Source: Numida meleagris
Lineage: Eukaryota > Chordata > Aves > Galliformes > Numididae
Assembly (NCBI RefSeq): GCF_002078875.1
Contig: NC_034414.1
Coordinates: forward strand, 7,322,965-7,386,964
DNA: 64,000 nucleotides
Direction: 5' to 3'
Each line of letters opens with the position of its first letter. Positions within the stretch are counted from its first letter, which is position 1. The position numbers and the translations under genes are program-made. The notes beneath the pieces are model-generated. The model was not told the DNA's origin. It made no database searches and saw nothing but the letters and a program-made list of their open reading frames with translations. Below, one piece after another: positions 59,764 to 64,000 of the stretch.

Positions 59764-61317
59764 ATGTAATAGTATCCACCAAGCCCTTGCTGGAGGATGA
59801 CAATCAAGATGGCTTGTTCACAAATCTTTAGCTAAATCAAAGGGCAATTAATGGAAGATATAACTAAAATACTTAGAATGATGCTTGCTGTACGCTGCGA
59901 CAGAATTTCCAGCATGATTGTTTCAAATTGTAGGCCTTTAAGTTGAACTACTGGTGGGGCTTTTTCTGTACTTTCCTGTTTTGTCTAAAATGATTAGTAC
60001 TGAGGTACACGTGCAAGGAGCAGGGCGCTCACAAGCTTTCTGAACAATCCACACAGTTCAGAGAGAACATTCTTAGCATAATACCTGGTTAGTGCAAGAT
60101 GCAGCACAGGTTTTCAGGAAGACAAGGAATGATTATAACAGTAATTTCTTTTCCATTGTTACAGCTAATTAAACATATGCCTGCAAACAGCCTTCAGGGC
60201 TGGAGCTGGTAGTAGAATGTTTTTATTTTACGCTTTCAGTTCTCTCTTCATTCCATCTACAGGCAGACTTTCATAGAGTAGTTTATTTGGCAATGGGAGA
60301 TCAACACTATTGCTCTGTCACATGTAAAATGTGACTAGGGCACATCAGGCAAGTACTACAGTAAAACAAACCTCTGTTTCTTTTTAAGCACCTGACAAAA
60401 TAGATCTGTAGCTATCCTACAGAGGTACGCAGGACAGCAGTACTGTAACAGGGAAACACATCTTCTGACTGCTTACATGAGTTCAAAGGTGAAACTGTCT
60501 TCTTCGCAGCTGCAATTGCTTGTGGAATCTGATAGCATGTGCCTCTTATGTATTAATAAGGTGCTAACACAACATCTTATTATACAGAGAAATGCCAGAA
60601 AAGAAATCTGTCCAACTGTAAAGAAAAGGCTTTGTATGGATAGGCATGGTTTGCATTACTCTCGCCTTTCTGGCTACAAGATGTTGGTGTGTTTATTAAT
60701 ATAGCCCAAGGGTGGGCTACTCCTAGCCACAAACCTCCCAAAATAAATGGGAAATCTCAGGTACTGTCCAGAGTATGTAGCAAGGGATCTTTGAGAGCTG
60801 TCTAGTCCTCACTTCATGAGACCCTCATAACCCTGCACTCTATTATCAGATTTTAAAACCTACGCGTGATTTAGATGTTCAAAACATTAAACTGAAGGCT
60901 GATTTTTTCAGTCACTGAACAGTAAGATAATTGAAAATCCAAAGGAATGATAAATAAGTCTGTACACGAACAAACTAAACATACCAGTCAACTACACCTC
61001 TAACCTGGCAACGAGGTAGTGCAGTCAGTATATGAGCTGGTCACTAGCACTAACAGACACATGAAATACCCCGTTGGGTTAACTGATCAGATTCATCCTA
61101 GTTGTAATACTGTAATAACTGCTCTGGCAGGGGTACCCTTAGTATCACTGAGCTATTCCAAGTAGCTTTGCAGATTTCTTTTGAGGCTGTATTTATAGCA
61201 CTGTAGTGTTGTGCTAAGCTGGATGTGAATATTTAATCTACATTATCTTCCTTTTTAATACAGTAAGAAATCCTAGTTATAACACAGGCATAAGTGCTTA
61301 CACCTTTGACTGTTATG

Positions 61318-61323
61318 AATAAA
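61318..61323 (+). promoter_or_regulatory. PPFIBP2: Candidate distal poly(A) signal, PPFIBP2
   Basis: AATAAA about 2.1 kb after the long-isoform stop, followed by a T-rich stretch. The 60742-60747 AATAAA is an intermediate choice. Confidence 0.4.
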
Positions 61324-61345
61324 TTCTGAACATTCTTCCATTTCT

Positions 61346-62145
61346 TCCTGACTGTGGAATGACTCTAACAGAAACAGAGGTGGCTGATTCCTTATCAGGG
61401 ACAGAATCACCATTGTGAATGCCTGTGTCTTTCTCTGCATTATTGCTACAACGTCCCTATGTCAAGCTTTAATTACTACATGGTTTATTTTGCTTCAGAG
61501 GAATTAAAATATTTAGTAAGCACAGTTGTTTGCATCTGAAGAAACAAGTCTTGTGTCTCTGAGATTTTTCAGACTCAAAGCAATTGTAGTACAAACTAAC
61601 TCCTGAAAACGAATATGCAGTACTGCATGTACTGACAGCTAAAAATTCAATGCTACATGGTAAAAATACTCAGACAGGGCACAGCTGAATGTAAGATTGA
61701 CTCAACGTAGCTTACAATAGGAAGGAAGAAGCCATGCTTTCTCTTAAGCAAAGGGAACAGCCAAAAGAACAAGCACTAACTACGATGACAAAAGTATCCC
61801 TGGATACTCATTTCTGTATGTGTAATCCAGAGCATCCATATATAGTTGGCAGCGATGGTTTAGCTAAGGCCATCAGAAGACAGCATGACATTATATGTTC
61901 TCCTCAATAACTTCCACATGAATGAGAATTACTATTACAAAAATAAGCCGTTACATGTTACTTAAATTCTATTAGTGGCATACTGTGACATTTTGCTTAC
62001 AGTCTTGTAAAGGGCTAGAAAGTAGCGTTTTGAGAAAAAAAAATTGTTCTTTGTTCTCTCCTTCACCAGAACGAACTAAATTAATTACCTGTAGAGCGCT
62101 CACATCATCCCAGTCCAGTTTCACAGCCCTCTCCCAAGTTCCATA
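61346..62145. other. Intergenic gap between convergent PPFIBP2 and CYB5R2
   Basis: About 800 bp between the most distal PPFIBP2 poly(A) signal and the probable CYB5R2 3' end. No gene or repeat recognised. Confidence 0.5.
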
Positions 62146-62167
62146 TCCACATTAACAAACAAGTCAT

Positions 62168-62173
62168 TTTATT
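62168..62173 (-). promoter_or_regulatory. CYB5R2: Candidate CYB5R2 poly(A) signal
   Basis: TTTATT on the + strand reads AATAAA on the minus strand, about 280 bp after the CYB5R2 stop; this suggests a short 3' UTR spanning roughly 62150-62449. Confidence 0.55.
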
Positions 62174-62449
62174 GCTGTCCTACTTCTCAAATTACACACA
62201 GTTTTCTTAGAACTACAAATGTAACACTTCGTATTAACTTAGACTAAGTTACTTCCCACGTAATTGAAAATAATTTCTCAGCCTCTTAAAATTGTCAAAA
62301 GTCATTACGAAGTTAAAACTCAGAAATTGAACTATGCCATTAAAAAAACACACACAAAATTAAGAAATAGTGTACAGTTACATACCAGTCATTCCTGTAG
62401 GAAAATACGCAGTACTTACCGTAAGAAAAAGTACCGGATGACATCACTG

Positions 62450-62622
62450 TTAATAGGAAAATATACTGCTCTTGGGATAGCCGAGTTTGTCCAGGTTGGG
62501 CTGACAGGCAAACTGAATCATAGGTGGTGGCCCACACATAAGAATGAGCGTCTCGCTGCCAGGGGAAGGGAGGTGGCTTTTAATCATGTCTGCAGTGACG
62601 AAGCCAGAACTGTACTTCCACT
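62450..62622 (-). CDS. CYB5R2: CYB5R2 last coding exon
   Basis: A 173-bp exon on the minus strand after TTTGTTTCAG. It completes a Glu codon, then [40 protein letters not shown] and [16 protein letters not shown], with TAA at 62452-62450. CGPPPMIQ is the conserved NAD(P)H-binding motif of the flavoprotein reductase family. Confidence 0.96.
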
Positions 62623-63286
62623 CTGAAACAAACACATCAGACTATTAATTTCACTCTGTACAGTCTGAAATCTCTTTAAACTGCGTATGTTTTTCTCACA
62701 AAGTAGCTGAAGGTTTTACAACTAAGCAGAGATGGGGACAAATCTCCCACTGTGCTCAAACCTCATGATCCCTTTTAAAGAGGACAATAAGCACGTGGCT
62801 AACAAGAATCTGTCTGAAAAGGGACGATGCAGACTTTCAGACAAGAATGCCTATGAATAAATGAGAGCTTTAAACAAATTAGCTATCAGGCAGGAATAAA
62901 CAAGAAGAATAAATTAGGTTTTCTTCCAAAGAGAGAGGTCACCCAGGGCAGTTGTACAGGGACAGATATTGAGACCTGTGCCACTCAACACATTTGGAAA
63001 ATCCTGGAAAAGAGATCATCCAGTGGTAAGGCTACAAGCTTGGTCATGACAGAAGTTCTGCAGTGTTGTTAAAAGAGTAAAAAAGAAATGCTAGGTGGTT
63101 TCAAGGACCAGTATCATTGAATACCTCTACCACTTTAAGTGAGCAAAGTGGGGAAAAAGGATGCTATCTTAACACACAAAAATATGTGCTTTAAACTGAT
63201 TTACCGACACAAAGATAATGCTGTTATGAAAACAGCAGCAGTTTTCACAAGAGTAAGCATATGTCCAGTGTGTACCAGTAGCCTAC
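62623..63286 (-). other. CYB5R2: CYB5R2 intron, 664 bp
   Basis: GT-AG intron, no feature recognised. Confidence 0.85.
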
Positions 63287-63386
63287 CTTGTGGGGGCCTG
63301 TCCAGGGTATACCACAGTGTGACCTGATCGGGATGCCTCTTAGCAATGTCTTCTAGCTCGGCTCTGAGCAATATATCCTTTTCCGT
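63287..63386 (-). CDS. CYB5R2: CYB5R2 penultimate coding exon
   Basis: A 100-bp exon between TTTTGCAG and donor GTAGGC on the minus strand. It encodes [20 protein letters not shown] then [13 protein letters not shown] and one base of Glu. Human CYB5R2 reads TEEDILVRKELEEIARTHPD here. Confidence 0.96.
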
Positions 63387-63851
63387 CTGCAAAATGAGAC
63401 TGCGATTTAGCTCTAAACCATCTTAGGATAGGATGTGAGCTTACCTAGCATGCACCAAGACAAATGCAGTGGTAACTCATTCAAACTTTCCCCTTACACG
63501 ATAGGATACTATCATTACAGGCTTCTATAAATTCAGAGTAAGAGCAACCAACTATGAGACTTAACAGTCACCTAAACACGGTTTTAAAGATGGCAATCTG
63601 ATCAACTTTTGAATCACAATTAGCTCCTGTTAACCAGGGTTAACAGAATTAAACAGAACAAAGTCCGGTTTCTTTGAACCCATCAACCATCTCAGACTGT
63701 ATTTTGTCACACACATTTAGCTGAAATTACAGACCAGACAGACACTGGAAGACATGAAGCACGCAGAGCAGTATTTTCTGCTTCAAAAACTCAGGCCAGC
63801 AAAAAAGGTAGGCCATTAACAGAGGACAAACAGGTGGATCAGTATGCTTAC
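63387..63851 (-). other. CYB5R2: CYB5R2 intron, 465 bp
   Basis: GT-AG intron, no feature recognised. Confidence 0.85.
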
Positions 63852-63937
63852 CTGATTAGCAAAAAGAAGGTAACATTTGGTAGAGTCCTTAGGATCACTT
63901 GTGATCTGACGGATCAGCTGCAACATAGGAGTTATTC
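63852..63937 (-). CDS. CYB5R2: CYB5R2 coding exon, start of NADH lobe
   Basis: An 86-bp exon between a GAACAG acceptor and donor GTAAGC on the minus strand. Two bases complete Gly, then [17 protein letters not shown] and [15 protein letters not shown] is the end of the GTGITP nucleotide-binding loop; its earlier residues lie in the preceding exon, outside the window. Confidence 0.96.
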
Positions 63938-64000
63938 CTGTTCAAAACAAGGCAGTTTAGAAACGCAATTCTTTCGATCCACATACGGCTGCAGTTTCGA
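63938..64000 (-). other. CYB5R2: CYB5R2 intron (partial)
   Basis: Intronic sequence running off the right edge; nothing recognised. Confidence 0.8.

Larger units (their letters stand above)
59186..61345 (+). other. PPFIBP2: Probable PPFIBP2 3' UTR (long isoform)
   Basis: Non-coding, with T-rich stretches near 59510 and 59720. Candidate poly(A) signals are at 59758-59763, 60742-60747 and 61318-61323, so the UTR length could be about 0.6, 1.6 or 2.1 kb. No conserved ORF. Confidence 0.55.
62450..63937 (-). other. CYB5R2: CYB5R2 gene, 3' part (NADH-cytochrome b5 reductase 2)
   Basis: NADH-cytochrome b5 reductases are FAD enzymes that pass electrons from NADH to cytochrome b5, supporting lipid desaturation and related reductions. 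The three visible exons (63852-63937, 63287-63386, 62450-62622) encode the NADH-binding lobe, about 118 residues of a protein usually near 276; the FAD-binding lobe lies right of the window. Visible motifs are [38 protein letters not shown] and the C-terminal aromatic end IFSY. Family membership is certain. The choice of CYB5R2 over CYB5R1/3 rests on its tail-to-tail position next to PPFIBP2, as in mammals, and on the [13 protein letters not shown] stretch shared with human CYB5R2. Confidence 0.9.

Noticed and set aside
1..64000. tRNA, rRNA, CRISPR, operon or phage features
   Set aside because: None seen; the spliced gene structure and CR1 repeats show vertebrate nuclear DNA.

Overview
The window is vertebrate nuclear DNA, almost certainly from a bird and probably chicken or another galliform. 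Small exons with GT-AG (one GC-AG) junctions lie in AT-rich introns. The dispersed repeats are CR1 LINE fragments (1698-1768, 3503-4168, 20096-20221, 45629-45821) and a mariner remnant resembling Galluhop (about 28690-29092). There is no bacterial, viral or CRISPR content.

From 610 to about 61.3 kb, on the + strand, lies nearly all of PPFIBP2, encoding liprin-beta-2, a coiled-coil plus triple-SAM scaffold protein. I resolved 24 core coding exons, from the end of the N-terminal region to the stop; reading frame and intron phase agree at every junction. Together they give about 892 residues. The 5' end of the gene is left of the window. Coiled-coil exons span 17458-43696, the disordered Ser-rich linker 45397-51948, SAM1 52480-52909, SAM2 52798-54578, SAM3 55188-56303, and alternative C-termini 56696-59185.

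The gene also carries optional parts: a separate first exon inside the 16.6-kb intron (9180-9227, TATA box at 8968-8975), an extra coiled-coil cassette exon (35468 to about 35650), a 33-nt microexon (50564-50596) resembling the microexon of the paralogue liprin-beta-1, and a choice between a short C-terminus (read-through to a stop at 56882) and a longer one that resembles liprin-beta-1 (58477-59185).

At the right edge, on the - strand, are the last three coding exons of an NADH-cytochrome b5 reductase (62450-63937). Its position tail-to-tail with PPFIBP2 matches the mammalian arrangement and identifies it as CYB5R2. The two genes have no evident functional link; they share only a compact convergent 3' region.

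I found no wholly new system. The most interesting signals are the undocumented-looking splice options of PPFIBP2: alternative promoter, microexon, alternative C-terminus and GC-AG intron. Identifications rest on comparison with remembered human liprin-beta-1/-2 and CYB5R proteins, not on a search.
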